DNA of 64,000 bases from Candidatus Gastranaerophilales bacterium (GTDB taxonomy: Bacteria > Cyanobacteriota > Vampirovibrionia > Gastranaerophilales > Gastranaerophilaceae). Below the pieces are notes generated by a model, which saw nothing but the letters and a program-made list of their open reading frames with translations, did no database searches and had not been told where the DNA came from. The translations under genes and the position numbers were made by a program. The stretch is from the NCBI GenBank assembly GCA_944324345.1, contig CALUVT010000002.1, positions 372,001 through 436,000 of the forward strand, given 5' to 3'. Numbering within the stretch: position 1 is the first letter of the stretch; each line of letters begins with the position of its first letter. Of the stretch, positions 17,247 to 25,383 are shown in pieces.

Positions 17247-18635
17247 TTAAGCCGCTATTTGGAAGTTTTGCGAATTTTTCATTTGTGCCTGCGACTTTAA
17301 CTCTTTATAAGTTTTCAACCCTTCTACCCAGTTTTCAACAAGGCCTACATCACTTGTTACAACCGATTGAGGAAGGGCGGCATGGTGAATTTTAGGAAGC
17401 AAGTAGTCCTCTGAATATTCTACGGGTTTTGAAACATTATCATCAGTATCATTACATATAAATATCAATTTACCGTCTTTCCCGACCTTTGCACCTGTAA
17501 TTGTAATTTCATGTCCATTTATAATTGTGTTGTTGTTATCAACTTGAGTGTACCCGATGATGACATTTTCACCTAAATTCAAAGTATCTGTGATTTGTTT
17601 TTTCATAGTATTAAAATCTGTTTCATATCCAACCAGCCGTGCGTTTTCGTCTACTGTCTGATAAGTAACAGAAATTTTATTTTTATCTTCAACTACAGAT
17701 TCTGTGAATGTTTTTTCAAATTCAATCAAACCTTTGTCATTTTGGTTAAACTTTCCTGCACGCTTATCTGTTAAAGAATCATAAGATTGTTGAGATCCAA
17801 CCTGCATGAATGTAGATTGCATTAATACATCCAAAGCGGAACGCTCCAGTTTATCTCTATCTACCGTCTGTATATGTGCCCTTACAATTGCATTCTTGTC
17901 AGGAGCAAAAGTCAAAGTCGCTTTGTTAAAATCTTTGGCTTCATAAGGAATTTCAAAAGCATTCAATAACCAGATTGCATCTAATGTATTATCTGCAAGG
18001 TTGTTCAATTTAATATCTTTTTTTACAGACATCGCGGGAGAACTCAAACCTTCAGCAAATCTTGCAAACTCCGCGGGGTGCTTGTCCGCAAGATTAAACT
18101 CTATACTTGCAGAAACACAAGTTCCGGAATGTTCTACATTTACATCATGTCCATTTTCTAAGGAAGCAACTTGGGCTTTATATTGAGGAGGTATATTCCC
18201 AAACTGTTGTGTAATAACGTGGGGGTCTGAAATCGCTGCAATTGTGTCCTTCAATATAACAATGTTATTTAGACCTTGAGCTCTTGGAGTTGTTGCTATT
18301 TTATATAAATTATCTAAAGTTGTAGATTTATCATTTGATTCGGAGTTAAGCAAAACTCCTGTTTTTAAAAGAACATTCAACTGCTTTCTGCTATCTTTAT
18401 CTAAAAGCTTCGTTAACTCATTATACTTGTTTTTTTCATCATTTGATGACAAGACTGTTCTTAAATTGGAAGCAGCAAATGACGGATTAAAAGGAATTTG
18501 TGTCATAATAGGATTAGATGTAAAAGACGGTTTGCTATCCTTTACAGGTTCATCATTTGAAACATTCAAAGCCTTTACAGACTTAACTGTGTTATAATTG
18601 TTGTATTGAGAACTATTTATATTATAAGAGTACAC
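17247..18635 (-). CDS. Unknown protein, possible papain-like cysteine peptidase fold
   Basis: 462 residues starting at GTG with ribosome site GCGGAGTGG. Residues 1-60 are low complexity, with PSFTSN (36-41) and PSFAAS (51-56). A cysteine in HSGTCVSAS (Cys173), a histidine in NGHEITI (His375) and an Asn-Asp pair in ICNDTDD (395-399) occur in the order and local context of a papain-like Cys-His-Asn/Asp triad. That is inference from pattern only; the overall family is not recognised. No signal peptide or membrane helix. It precedes the 5'-nucleotidase gene by 82 bases on the same strand and may be co-transcribed with it. Confidence 0.65.
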   Translation of the reverse strand: MYSYNINSSQYNNYNTVKSVKALNVSNDEPVKDSKPSFTSNPIMTQIPFNPSFAASNLRTVLSSNDEKNKYNELTKLLDKDSRKQLNVLLKTGVLLNSESNDKSTTLDNLYKIATTPRAQGLNNIVILKDTIAAISDPHVITQQFGNIPPQYKAQVASLENGHDVNVEHSGTCVSASIEFNLADKHPAEFARFAEGLSSPAMSVKKDIKLNNLADNTLDAIWLLNAFEIPYEAKDFNKATLTFAPDKNAIVRAHIQTVDRDKLERSALDVLMQSTFMQVGSQQSYDSLTDKRAGKFNQNDKGLIEFEKTFTESVVEDKNKISVTYQTVDENARLVGYETDFNTMKKQITDTLNLGENVIIGYTQVDNNNTIINGHEITITGAKVGKDGKLIFICNDTDDNVSKPVEYSEDYLLPKIHHAALPQSVVTSDVGLVENWVEGLKTYKELKSQAQMKNSQNFQIAA

Positions 18636-18739
18636 AATTCCACTCCGCTACTACATATTATATAAAAAAAATAAAACACAAAAAATTTGCTAATATTTTA
18701 AACTACATTAACAAATGTTACAACGGGAATAAGAATATT

Positions 18740-19711
18740 TTGAAAATTAAACCACTGACCAAAGAACAACTAATAATTTCAATAGACAGACTCACAAGAT
18801 TTAAACAAACAGAAATAAAATATCTGCGAGTTTTTAAAGATATTATAACCAACAATCTCATAGAACCTAAATTAAAGAAAACAGAAATTGATCTGATGGA
18901 TTACTCTGAAGTTAGGGATTTAGCACAGGAGATTATAAATTCTTCTTTGGACGGGAAATTTGAAGATTCCTTGATTAACCAAAGAATTTATGACTACGAA
19001 AATTCGATTTTTAAACTCGACGAAAACGCTCAAAAGCTTTTAAAAAATAAAATAAATTACAAATCAATACTAAAGCTTATACCTGATGATGCAACTCTTA
19101 ATTTAAAATTTCTCAAAGCACTTGAAAAAGAAAATCCCAAAGAGGAAAGGCTAAAAGAAGGTTTTTGCTTCCCGATAGAAAAACTTATTTTGTGTGAAGG
19201 AATAACTGAAGAAACTCTTTTACCTGAATTTGCAAAACTATGCGATTATGATTTTAATAAAAACGGAGTATACATCATTTCTGCAGGAGGGAAAAATCAG
19301 GTTGTAAAATATTTCTATAACTTTGCAGAATCTCTAAAAATACCTATATTTGTCCTTTTAGATAGGGATGCAACAGAAAACTTTAACGAAATTAAACCTA
19401 AACTAAGAGAATTTGACAAAATTCATATTTTAAAAAGCGGAGAATTTGAAGATACTTTAACTAACTCACTAATTATAAAAACTCTTAAATATGAAACTTT
19501 AAATATATCAGCAACATCACTTGACGGGCTTTTGGAATGTGAGTCAAAAGTTGCATTTCTTGAAGAATTTTTCAAACACAGAGGCTTGCACGATTTTAAA
19601 AAATCAGAATTTGCACAAGCTGTAAAAAATAATATAACCAATAGCGATGATATATCTGAAGAAATAAAAGATATTATAAAGGAAATAAAAGGGACAAAAG
19701 TCCCTTTGTAA
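18740..19711 (+). CDS. OLD-type TOPRIM domain protein lacking an ATPase
   Basis: 323 residues from a TTG start; no better start is present and the ribosome site is weak. The C-terminal half has the TOPRIM metal-binding pattern seen in OLD-family nucleases: CEGITEE with Glu153, LLDRDAT with Asp208 and Asp210, and GEFEDTL near 234. The N-terminal 130 residues are helical and unrecognised. OLD nucleases normally carry an ABC ATPase in the same chain, and none is here. No companion helicase (as in Gabija) or reverse transcriptase is adjacent. It could be a stand-alone nuclease or ligand-sensing TOPRIM protein. Confidence 0.65.
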   Translation: MKIKPLTKEQLIISIDRLTRFKQTEIKYLRVFKDIITNNLIEPKLKKTEIDLMDYSEVRDLAQEIINSSLDGKFEDSLINQRIYDYENSIFKLDENAQKLLKNKINYKSILKLIPDDATLNLKFLKALEKENPKEERLKEGFCFPIEKLILCEGITEETLLPEFAKLCDYDFNKNGVYIISAGGKNQVVKYFYNFAESLKIPIFVLLDRDATENFNEIKPKLREFDKIHILKSGEFEDTLTNSLIIKTLKYETLNISATSLDGLLECESKVAFLEEFFKHRGLHDFKKSEFAQAVKNNITNSDDISEEIKDIIKEIKGTKVPL

Positions 19712-19741
19712 AATGGAGTTTAAATGTATATGTATTGTCTT

Positions 19742-20578
19742 CTAGTTGCTTACGAGCCTCATAGCTTCTTCAAGCAATTCTTTATTTGACGAAATCAATT
19801 TATTTGCAACTTCCATTTGCAGTTTTGCCATTTGGTAATAAGATATGTTAGCCTTAAAGTCTGCATTAGAAAGTTCTATCAAACCTGAACGAATTTCACC
19901 AACACCTAAAAGAGGTTTTCCTGATTCTTCCGTTTCCAGAAACAAACCAGGCTTAAATTCATATAAGGCAGAAGCATTATGAAAATTTCGAGTAGTTACT
20001 TTGTATAAAGGAACTGAACGTTTTCCTCCGTCAGCTTTACCATATATAGTACCATCACCTTTTATTTCATAATCATCATATTTCCCTAGGAATTTACCAT
20101 TATTGGGGTCTATCCACAATTTTATATTTGTTGTTGGAATATCGAGGGCACCACCTTTCATTGCAGTTTCCTGATAAAGGTCAGATGCAATGGATTTTGT
20201 TCCCTGCATAATTTCGCCCTTGTCATTTAAAATATAACCTTGAACGGTATTCCCGTTTCTATCTCGATAAACACCTTCACTATCAAACTTAAATTCTCCC
20301 AACCTTGTATAAATACTTTTACCTTCGGCGTCTTTTACAAGGAAGAAACCCTTGCCTTCGAGAAATAAATTTTCAGAAGACGTTCCAGGCGTTGATTTAC
20401 CTTGATCTATTTTTTTATCGTAATTTTCAGAAACAGCTCCACCCAAAAACGTCTTGAATGTGACTTGTTCTTCTCTAAAACCTGGAGTATACACATTAGT
20501 CATGTTATTAGCAATAACATCCATCCAGTTAACAGTAGATTTTTGAGTATTAAGTGCCGTTATAAAAGAATCATTCAT
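19742..20578 (-). CDS. Flagellar hook/rod family protein (FlgE/FlgF/FlgG type)
   Basis: 278 residues. The N-terminus shows the rod-hook pattern ALNTQKSTVNWMDVIANNMTN followed by TPGFRE. The middle has ENLFLEGKGFFLV and the beta domain YTRLGEFKFDSEGVYRDRNGN. The C-terminus GLIELSNADFKANISYYQ...VANKLISSNKELLEEA matches the D0 helix that closes these proteins. It forms part of the axial structure outside the membrane and is exported through the flagellar type III system, so it lacks a signal peptide. It overlaps the FliK-like gene by 8 bases. Length fits FlgG or FlgF better than a full FlgE. Confidence 0.85.
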   Translation of the reverse strand: MNDSFITALNTQKSTVNWMDVIANNMTNVYTPGFREEQVTFKTFLGGAVSENYDKKIDQGKSTPGTSSENLFLEGKGFFLVKDAEGKSIYTRLGEFKFDSEGVYRDRNGNTVQGYILNDKGEIMQGTKSIASDLYQETAMKGGALDIPTTNIKLWIDPNNGKFLGKYDDYEIKGDGTIYGKADGGKRSVPLYKVTTRNFHNASALYEFKPGLFLETEESGKPLLGVGEIRSGLIELSNADFKANISYYQMAKLQMEVANKLISSNKELLEEAMRLVSN

Positions 20579-21434
20579 TACTATTCTCCTTATTACTGTT
20601 TCTCCGTCTTTCCTGTTGCTGTCTGTTTTGGTTACTATAACTCAATTCAGAATACGGAAGATTTTGGTCATCAAATCTTTGTCTCAAAGATGCAATATTG
20701 TTTCTTAGATATTGTTCAACAGCCTTGTCTCCAGGAATAAAATTGGCTGCTAAACTTCCATCCTTATTTACTTTTATAATGACAGAAACATCTTTGTCAA
20801 AATCTATTCTAAAAGGTTGGTTTGTCTTCATAGACTCTGAGAGTTTTTCCATTAAGACGGAAGACACTTGGACATTTTTTTGTACATTTTGAGTATTATT
20901 ATTCATTAAGGTTTGATTTATTGAATCAGATATACTTTTCATTGACATATCCGTATTCTGAACAAGATTTGCGAAGAAATTTGCATCACTATCAGACATA
21001 TTGATTACGTCATAATCGAAAGAGGTTGCCGCATTAACAGTCGACATTAAATCTTTTGTATTCAATAGACTTTGTATATTTTGAGTTAATAAAGATTGTG
21101 TATTGTTGTTATATTTATAATCTGTAAAATTAACTCCGCCTGACAAAGAATCCGAAGAAATTAAATCATTATAATCATTTTTGCCCTTGGAATTTTCATC
21201 ATTTTTGTGATTTTCATCTTTTGAATTAACCTTGCTATCATTGTTGGAAGTTTTGGAATCTTCAGAAGATTCAGTAGACTTTTCCGCTTCTTCTGAGGTA
21301 GAAACAGACTTCATTTCCTCATCAAAAGATTTTTCAGATGTTTTAGCAGTATTGCTGGTCTTACTCTGAGATTGAGTTGAACTGACATCTGTTGAACTTG
21401 CTGTGGCAGCAGCTGCAGCTGTGCTTACATTCAT
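20571..21434 (-). CDS. FliK-like hook-length control protein
   Basis: 287 residues. The first 100 residues are Ser/Thr/Lys/Asn-rich and disordered, typical of the FliK N-terminus. Residues about 195-260 (QPFRIDFDKDVSVIIKVNKDGSLAANFIPGDKAVEQYLRNNIASLRQRFDDQNL) match the FliK C-terminal core, where an L-x-P-x-x-L-G-x-V strand is replaced by a diverged sequence. It should measure hook length and trigger the FlhB switch. It lies between fliJ (2-base gap) and the hook/rod gene (8-base overlap), a normal flagellar order. The family call is by context and C-terminal pattern. Confidence 0.72.
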   Translation of the reverse strand: MNVSTAAAAATASSTDVSSTQSQSKTSNTAKTSEKSFDEEMKSVSTSEEAEKSTESSEDSKTSNNDSKVNSKDENHKNDENSKGKNDYNDLISSDSLSGGVNFTDYKYNNNTQSLLTQNIQSLLNTKDLMSTVNAATSFDYDVINMSDSDANFFANLVQNTDMSMKSISDSINQTLMNNNTQNVQKNVQVSSVLMEKLSESMKTNQPFRIDFDKDVSVIIKVNKDGSLAANFIPGDKAVEQYLRNNIASLRQRFDDQNLPYSELSYSNQNRQQQERRRNSNKENSNE

Positions 21435-21436
21435 TT

Positions 21437-21925
21437 TTAACTACCTCCGTCTATTTCTTCTAACTGTTTTAGAATTTCATTTTCTTCTTCAATTCTTTCT
21501 TGGTTTTGCCTAAAGAATCGGGTAACTCCGAGTTCTGAATAAGTTTTGAGTTCTGTCTTCTTTTCCTCTTCTATATAGGCTTCTTTGTGCTTTTCTTTGT
21601 GTTTTTCAAGAACTTTAACACCTTGTTCCAGTTTTACTAACTTTGCAGTTTCTTCATCTAACACTTTTTGAGCTTCTACTCTTGCCGCTTCTAATTGTTC
21701 CGCCTTCTCCCAAAGATGTTTCAAGTAATTGTCATAACTTTCATACATCATTGGATCTGCATTTCGCATGTTATTCTTTGTTGATTCTATTTCTTCCTCA
21801 TTTTTTCTGATATTCTCTTCCGCTAATAAAACTGCTTGCTGTGCTTTTTGAACCACCAACAATTGCTCTTCTTTTTTGCGGATTCGAAATTCCAGAACTT
21901 TTTGGAGTCGGTATCTGAACGGCAT
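21437..21925 (-). CDS. fliJ: FliJ-like flagellar export chaperone
   Basis: 162 residues, nearly all coiled coil. The start MPFRYRLQKVLEFRIRKKEE is the standard FliJ opening, followed by long heptads rich in Glu, Lys and Gln. FliJ links the export gate (FlhA) with the FliI/FliH ATPase complex. It leads a three-gene cluster with the FliK-like and hook/rod genes. The gene for the ATPase FliI, which often precedes fliJ, is not present in this window. Confidence 0.85.
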   Translation of the reverse strand: MPFRYRLQKVLEFRIRKKEEQLLVVQKAQQAVLLAEENIRKNEEEIESTKNNMRNADPMMYESYDNYLKHLWEKAEQLEAARVEAQKVLDEETAKLVKLEQGVKVLEKHKEKHKEAYIEEEKKTELKTYSELGVTRFFRQNQERIEEENEILKQLEEIDGGS

Positions 21926-22014
21926 TTTATATCACTCTTTGTGTCTTATTATTACTTATTTTTCGAGTGTTATAAACATCTATATGTATGATATTAATGA
22001 TGTTAAATCAAAAG

Positions 22015-22809
22015 TCAATCTAATATAGTTACACCTGTACCTACACCACGATTAGTCTTTGACCTATAGTAACCTGTATTACTCCTGTAATCGACTTCTT
22101 GTCCATTGCCCATCATAGCACGCTCTGCTTCAAAATAATCCATATAAGCAGGATCCATAGCAGGGGTCATGCCTGTCGGAAGTCCTATAAATTGGTTTTT
22201 GAAATTCCCCCACAAGGTATTTTGCCACCCGCTGCCCATTGAACCTGTAAAAATTGGTGGACGATACCCGTTATAAGTATCATAACCTTTAGATGCCGAA
22301 TACATTGCATCCGGATTATAAGCTTTATAATTTTTGGAAACGCTTTTCAGTGTGGAAAACCTGTCATTTAAATCTCCATTTTGAACCGCTCCAAAAAACT
22401 TTTGTTCAAGCCTTTCTATACGATTTTTGGGAGTATCATATTCATAAGTTTGAAGTAATATTTTTTTTTCCATTTTCTCAAGACCGGAAAAATTGTTTGA
22501 AACGAGTTTTATATTATCAGTATTTTCACTTTTTCTTATAACATTTGTACGTCTTATAACCGGTTGTCTGTAGTAATAATTATTTGGGTACCTGTTATAG
22601 TACCTGTGGTTATACCGTGGAGTGTAATAATTTCTGTTATAGTAGTTGTTGTAGCCATAAGGATAGCTTCTATATCTTACGTAAGATGGGTTATAATAAT
22701 AGCCGCTGTTATAACTGTTATTAAAGCCAAATATATTCGATAAAATTCCGGCTTGCACTGAGCCTGCAACCGATAATAAAACAAAAGACAATAAAATAAT
22801 TTTCTTCAT
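22015..22809 (-). CDS. Secreted Tyr/Asn-rich protein
   Basis: 264 residues. A signal peptide (about 1-20, ending SVQAG) is followed by a segment of about 65 residues very rich in Tyr, Asn and Arg (YNSGYYYNPSYVRYR, YNNYYNRNYY). Residues 108-150 contain the motif LEKMEKKILLQTYEYD...RIERLEQKFFGAVQNGDLNDR, two copies of an L-E-x-x-x-x-G/T unit with RLxxLE. The remainder is unrecognised. It is probably a cell-surface or matrix protein. Two tandem ribosome sites can pair with an upstream copy; see the hairpin entry. Confidence 0.72.
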   Translation of the reverse strand: MKKIILLSFVLLSVAGSVQAGILSNIFGFNNSYNSGYYYNPSYVRYRSYPYGYNNYYNRNYYTPRYNHRYYNRYPNNYYYRQPVIRRTNVIRKSENTDNIKLVSNNFSGLEKMEKKILLQTYEYDTPKNRIERLEQKFFGAVQNGDLNDRFSTLKSVSKNYKAYNPDAMYSASKGYDTYNGYRPPIFTGSMGSGWQNTLWGNFKNQFIGLPTGMTPAMDPAYMDYFEAERAMMGNGQEVDYRSNTGYYRSKTNRGVGTGVTILD

Positions 22810-22812
22810 AAC

Positions 22813-22836
22813 ACCTCACCTCATTTAATGTGAGGT
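22813..22836 (-). promoter_or_regulatory. Hairpin that can hide the ribosome binding site of the Tyr/Asn-rich protein gene
   Basis: In the mRNA an ACCTCA (22831-22836) lies upstream of two overlapping TGAGGT copies (22818-22823 and 22813-22818) that contain the Shine-Dalgarno sequence. The ACCTCA can pair with either. A TATAAT at 22851-22856 would start the transcript just before this element, so the 5' leader is little more than the hairpin. Confidence 0.45.
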
Positions 22837-22939
22837 TAAGGTAATCTTAAATTATATTCATCACACATTAGAGTAATTTCGGTAGATAATTTATGTTAAA
22901 TCTTTGCACTTACTATAAAAATATGTTAAATAATAGTTT

Positions 22940-24856
22940 ATGAAAAAACAAGTTATTGCATATTTACATACACATTGGGACAGAGAATGGTACAGAGAGT
23001 TTGAAGTTTTTAGATTAAGACTTTTGAGAGTTTTTGATAACGTATTGAACCTTCTTGAGACCAACAAAATCCCGTCTTTTTACTTTGACGGACAGGTTAG
23101 TGCCCTTCTTGATTATTTGGAAATCAGACCTGAAAAAGAAAAGATTGTTAGAAAATTTATTAAAGAAAAACGCTTGTTTATCGGGCCGTTTTATACCTTA
23201 GTAGATGAATTTCTAACAGACAGAACTGCGTTTGAAAAAAACTTGCAGATAGGGTTAAAGATATCAAAAGATTTTGGATGTACAGATTTTATAGGCTACC
23301 TTGCAGATACCTTCGGTCATAGCCAAAATGTACCTAAAATATTAAAAGAATTTGGGATAGACAAATGTGTTGTCTGGAGGGGCTGTGGGGACATACCGGC
23401 AGAGTTTACATTCAACGGAATTAATACTGTAAATCTTATCCGCGGATATTTTATGGACATATTTTCAGCACCTATGACTATAGAGAAAAAAGCCGAATGG
23501 CTTAAAGACAATTTGGACAAAATTGCAAAAAAATCGGGAGATTACCTGCTTCTCCCAATTGGAGCAGACCATTTAGGCATAGAACCTGATATTAAAGAGC
23601 AAATTGAAAAAGTAAATGAGCTTTTGATAGACTACGAAATCAGGCTGTCTAGCCCTTTTGAATATTTTGAGCTTGTAAAAGATAATTTTAAACAATTTGA
23701 ATGGAATAACGAACTGAGAGATAACAGCTTAACTTTTATCCTTCCTGGTTCATACTCTGCAAGATTAAAGCTTAAACAATACAACGTAAAATGCACCTAC
23801 TTGCTGGAACAAGCAGATAAATTACAAAAAAAATACGGCTCTAAATACGATTCAATTATTGAGTATGCCTATAAATTGTTGTTAAAAAATCAAGCACATG
23901 ACGGAATTTGCGGATGTTCAACGGATTTAGTTCACCGTGAAAATATTACAAGATACGAAAAAATAATTGAAATAGCAAACACAATTGTTGAAGAATTGAG
24001 ACTTAAACACAATTTTAAAACTCCAATAATGCAAAGTAAAGATTTGCTACCTGAATATAAGGTTGTATCTAAACATTTTGGAGTCGAAAATTCAATTCTA
24101 TATGACACTCAAAAAATCCCTGTGACAGAAGATTTTACGGATATTTATACTCTAAAATATTCACCTGCCGTTAAACCTCAAATTAATTTTGAAGTAAAAA
24201 ACGGAAAAATCCGCATTGGAAATATAGAGATGGAATTTATCCGCTTTAAAGATGAGGGGGATACGTACAATTTTGGGGCTGTTGCAGGTGATGTTGGAGA
24301 AAAAGCAGAAATTTATTCATTTAAAAATAACATCATTAAAACAAGCTTCTTTGACGTACAAGTAGAATTTTTAGAAGAGCTAATTAACTTCAAAATAGAA
24401 TGGGATAATAATTTAAAAAACAAATTATGGCAAGTGAAGTTTAATCTTAAAAAGCCCGTTGCAGAAACATATTCAGAAGATATGAATTCAATTATCAATA
24501 GAAAATTTGATCCGGAATATGATATGAGAAAACACCTGCCAAAAGTCAGAGGAATTGAAGTTAAAACAAACTTTGCACCTATGCAAAGATATGTAGGAGC
24601 ACAAGGTTTTGGAATAATTACACAAGGTCTAACAGAATATGAAGTAAAGGGCAAATCTTTACTTGTAACACTTCTGCGAAGCACAGGAGTAATTTCAAAT
24701 CCTAAAAACCCATCCAGATCAACTCCTGCTGGACCTCCGATAGAAGTTTTGGAAGCACAACAATTAGATCATAACACCGCAGAATTTTCAGTCGGCTTTT
24801 TTGAACCTGAAAACTACAAAAAATATATTGACATAATATATCCCCAAATGTATTAA
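22940..24856 (+). CDS. Glycoside hydrolase family 38 alpha-mannosidase
   Basis: 638 residues, shorter than the 850-1000 of most GH38 enzymes. The zinc site opens the protein (LHTHWDREWY: His10, His12, Asp14), and the catalytic nucleophile is Asp123 in LADTFGHSQN. A later HDGICGCSTD gives further zinc and active-site residues. C-terminal beta domains are reduced. It should release mannose from mannosides or mannosylglycerate. No signal peptide, so cytoplasmic. No ribosome site is visible: TTGCAC at 22904-22909 and a weak TG-T-TAAATA at about 22927-22932 sit just before ATG, a possible leaderless arrangement. Confidence 0.9.
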   Translation: MKKQVIAYLHTHWDREWYREFEVFRLRLLRVFDNVLNLLETNKIPSFYFDGQVSALLDYLEIRPEKEKIVRKFIKEKRLFIGPFYTLVDEFLTDRTAFEKNLQIGLKISKDFGCTDFIGYLADTFGHSQNVPKILKEFGIDKCVVWRGCGDIPAEFTFNGINTVNLIRGYFMDIFSAPMTIEKKAEWLKDNLDKIAKKSGDYLLLPIGADHLGIEPDIKEQIEKVNELLIDYEIRLSSPFEYFELVKDNFKQFEWNNELRDNSLTFILPGSYSARLKLKQYNVKCTYLLEQADKLQKKYGSKYDSIIEYAYKLLLKNQAHDGICGCSTDLVHRENITRYEKIIEIANTIVEELRLKHNFKTPIMQSKDLLPEYKVVSKHFGVENSILYDTQKIPVTEDFTDIYTLKYSPAVKPQINFEVKNGKIRIGNIEMEFIRFKDEGDTYNFGAVAGDVGEKAEIYSFKNNIIKTSFFDVQVEFLEELINFKIEWDNNLKNKLWQVKFNLKKPVAETYSEDMNSIINRKFDPEYDMRKHLPKVRGIEVKTNFAPMQRYVGAQGFGIITQGLTEYEVKGKSLLVTLLRSTGVISNPKNPSRSTPAGPPIEVLEAQQLDHNTAEFSVGFFEPENYKKYIDIIYPQMY

Positions 24857-24909
24857 AAACTAACGCAAAAAGCTTTAAAAGAAATTTATTATATACATAA
24901 AAAAAAACC

Positions 24910-24951
24910 CTATCTGAAAGATAGAGTTCGGAATTCTTTTTACGTAATTCC
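24910..24951 (+). other. Double hairpin after the mannosidase gene
   Basis: A perfect 6-bp stem with a GAA loop is followed by a 6-bp stem GGAATT/AATTCC whose loop contains a T5 run. Possible terminator or end of a small RNA; no known family is recognised. Confidence 0.35.
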
Positions 24952-24953
24952 TC

Positions 24954-25014
24954 GTGTGTGTAGAAGGTTAGTGTGTAGTAGGTAGTGTAAATAGTTAGTG
25001 TGTGTAGTTTATGT
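24954..25014 (+). repeat. C-free GT/AG-rich tract with imperfect TTAGTGTGTAG repeats
   Basis: Sixty-one consecutive plus-strand bases lack C. Related units GTTAGTGTGTAG, GGTAGTGTAAAT and GTTAGTGTGTGTAG follow one another. The tract is bounded by identical CTCGTGT heptamers at 24951-24957 and 25015-25021. Confidence 0.6.
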
Positions 25015-25235
25015 CTCGTGTTTATTTAATTCTTAATTATGATTTATTGCTTACATATTAATAAAGTATTTTTTGAGTATATAATTGCTATATCTTATGT
25101 ATTTCTTTACATTTCTTTACATATAGCCGTAAATTTACTGCTCATAATAGTTTCAGAAAATCAATATTTTTTAGTTCCCTAAACTTAATATCCCTATTTC
25201 CAATTTACATATACCCAAAAAATTTATATATTTAA

Positions 25236-25288
25236 CACTTTCTTTAGAAAAACATTCACTATTTGTAAAAAAATTTCCACTTTCTTTA
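25236..25288 (+). repeat. 11-base direct repeats upstream of the glnA promoter
   Basis: CACTTTCTTTA occurs at 25236-25246 and again at 25278-25288, 42 bases apart (about four helical turns) and ending 23 bases before the -35 box. Possible activator sites; the surrounding T-rich sequence makes chance possible. Confidence 0.4.
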
Positions 25289-25311
25289 TCAAATCTTTAC
25301 ACGTAAAATAC

Positions 25312-25340
25312 TTGACCTTTTTTGAAAAAAGTATTCTAAT
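25312..25340 (+). promoter_or_regulatory. glnA promoter
   Basis: TTGACC at 25312-25317, an exact 17-base spacer, and TCTAAT at 25335-25340 (five of six consensus bases each). Transcription would start near 25347, giving a leader of about 37 bases. No NtcA-type GTA-N8-TAC site was seen. Confidence 0.7.
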
Positions 25341-25383
25341 AATAGGATAAAATTTAGTTGTAGTTTTAATGAAAGAGGTCCGT

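Larger units (their letters stand above)
24857..25311. other. Long gene-free region between the mannosidase gene and glnA
   Basis: No reading frame of interest on either strand. In order it holds a hairpin CTATCT-GAA-AGATAG (24910-24924), a second stem GGAATT/AATTCC (24930-24951), a 61-base tract with no C on the plus strand (24954-25014), a tandem repeat ATTTCTTTAC twice (25101-25120) and an 11-base direct repeat CACTTTCTTTA (25236-25246 and 25278-25288). The first hairpin could be a terminator for the mannosidase gene, though its T-run is displaced by about 12 bases. The glnA promoter starts right after. Confidence 0.6.

Noticed and set aside
24954-25014. CRISPR-like array of TTAGTGTGTAG units
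   Set aside because: Units are short, imperfect and directly adjacent with no unique spacers of constant length, and no cas genes are nearby.
24857-25383. Glutamine riboswitch or NtcA site before glnA
   Set aside because: No glnA-RNA consensus and no GTA-N8-TAC site could be found; the near match GTAAATTTAC at 25129 has the wrong spacing.
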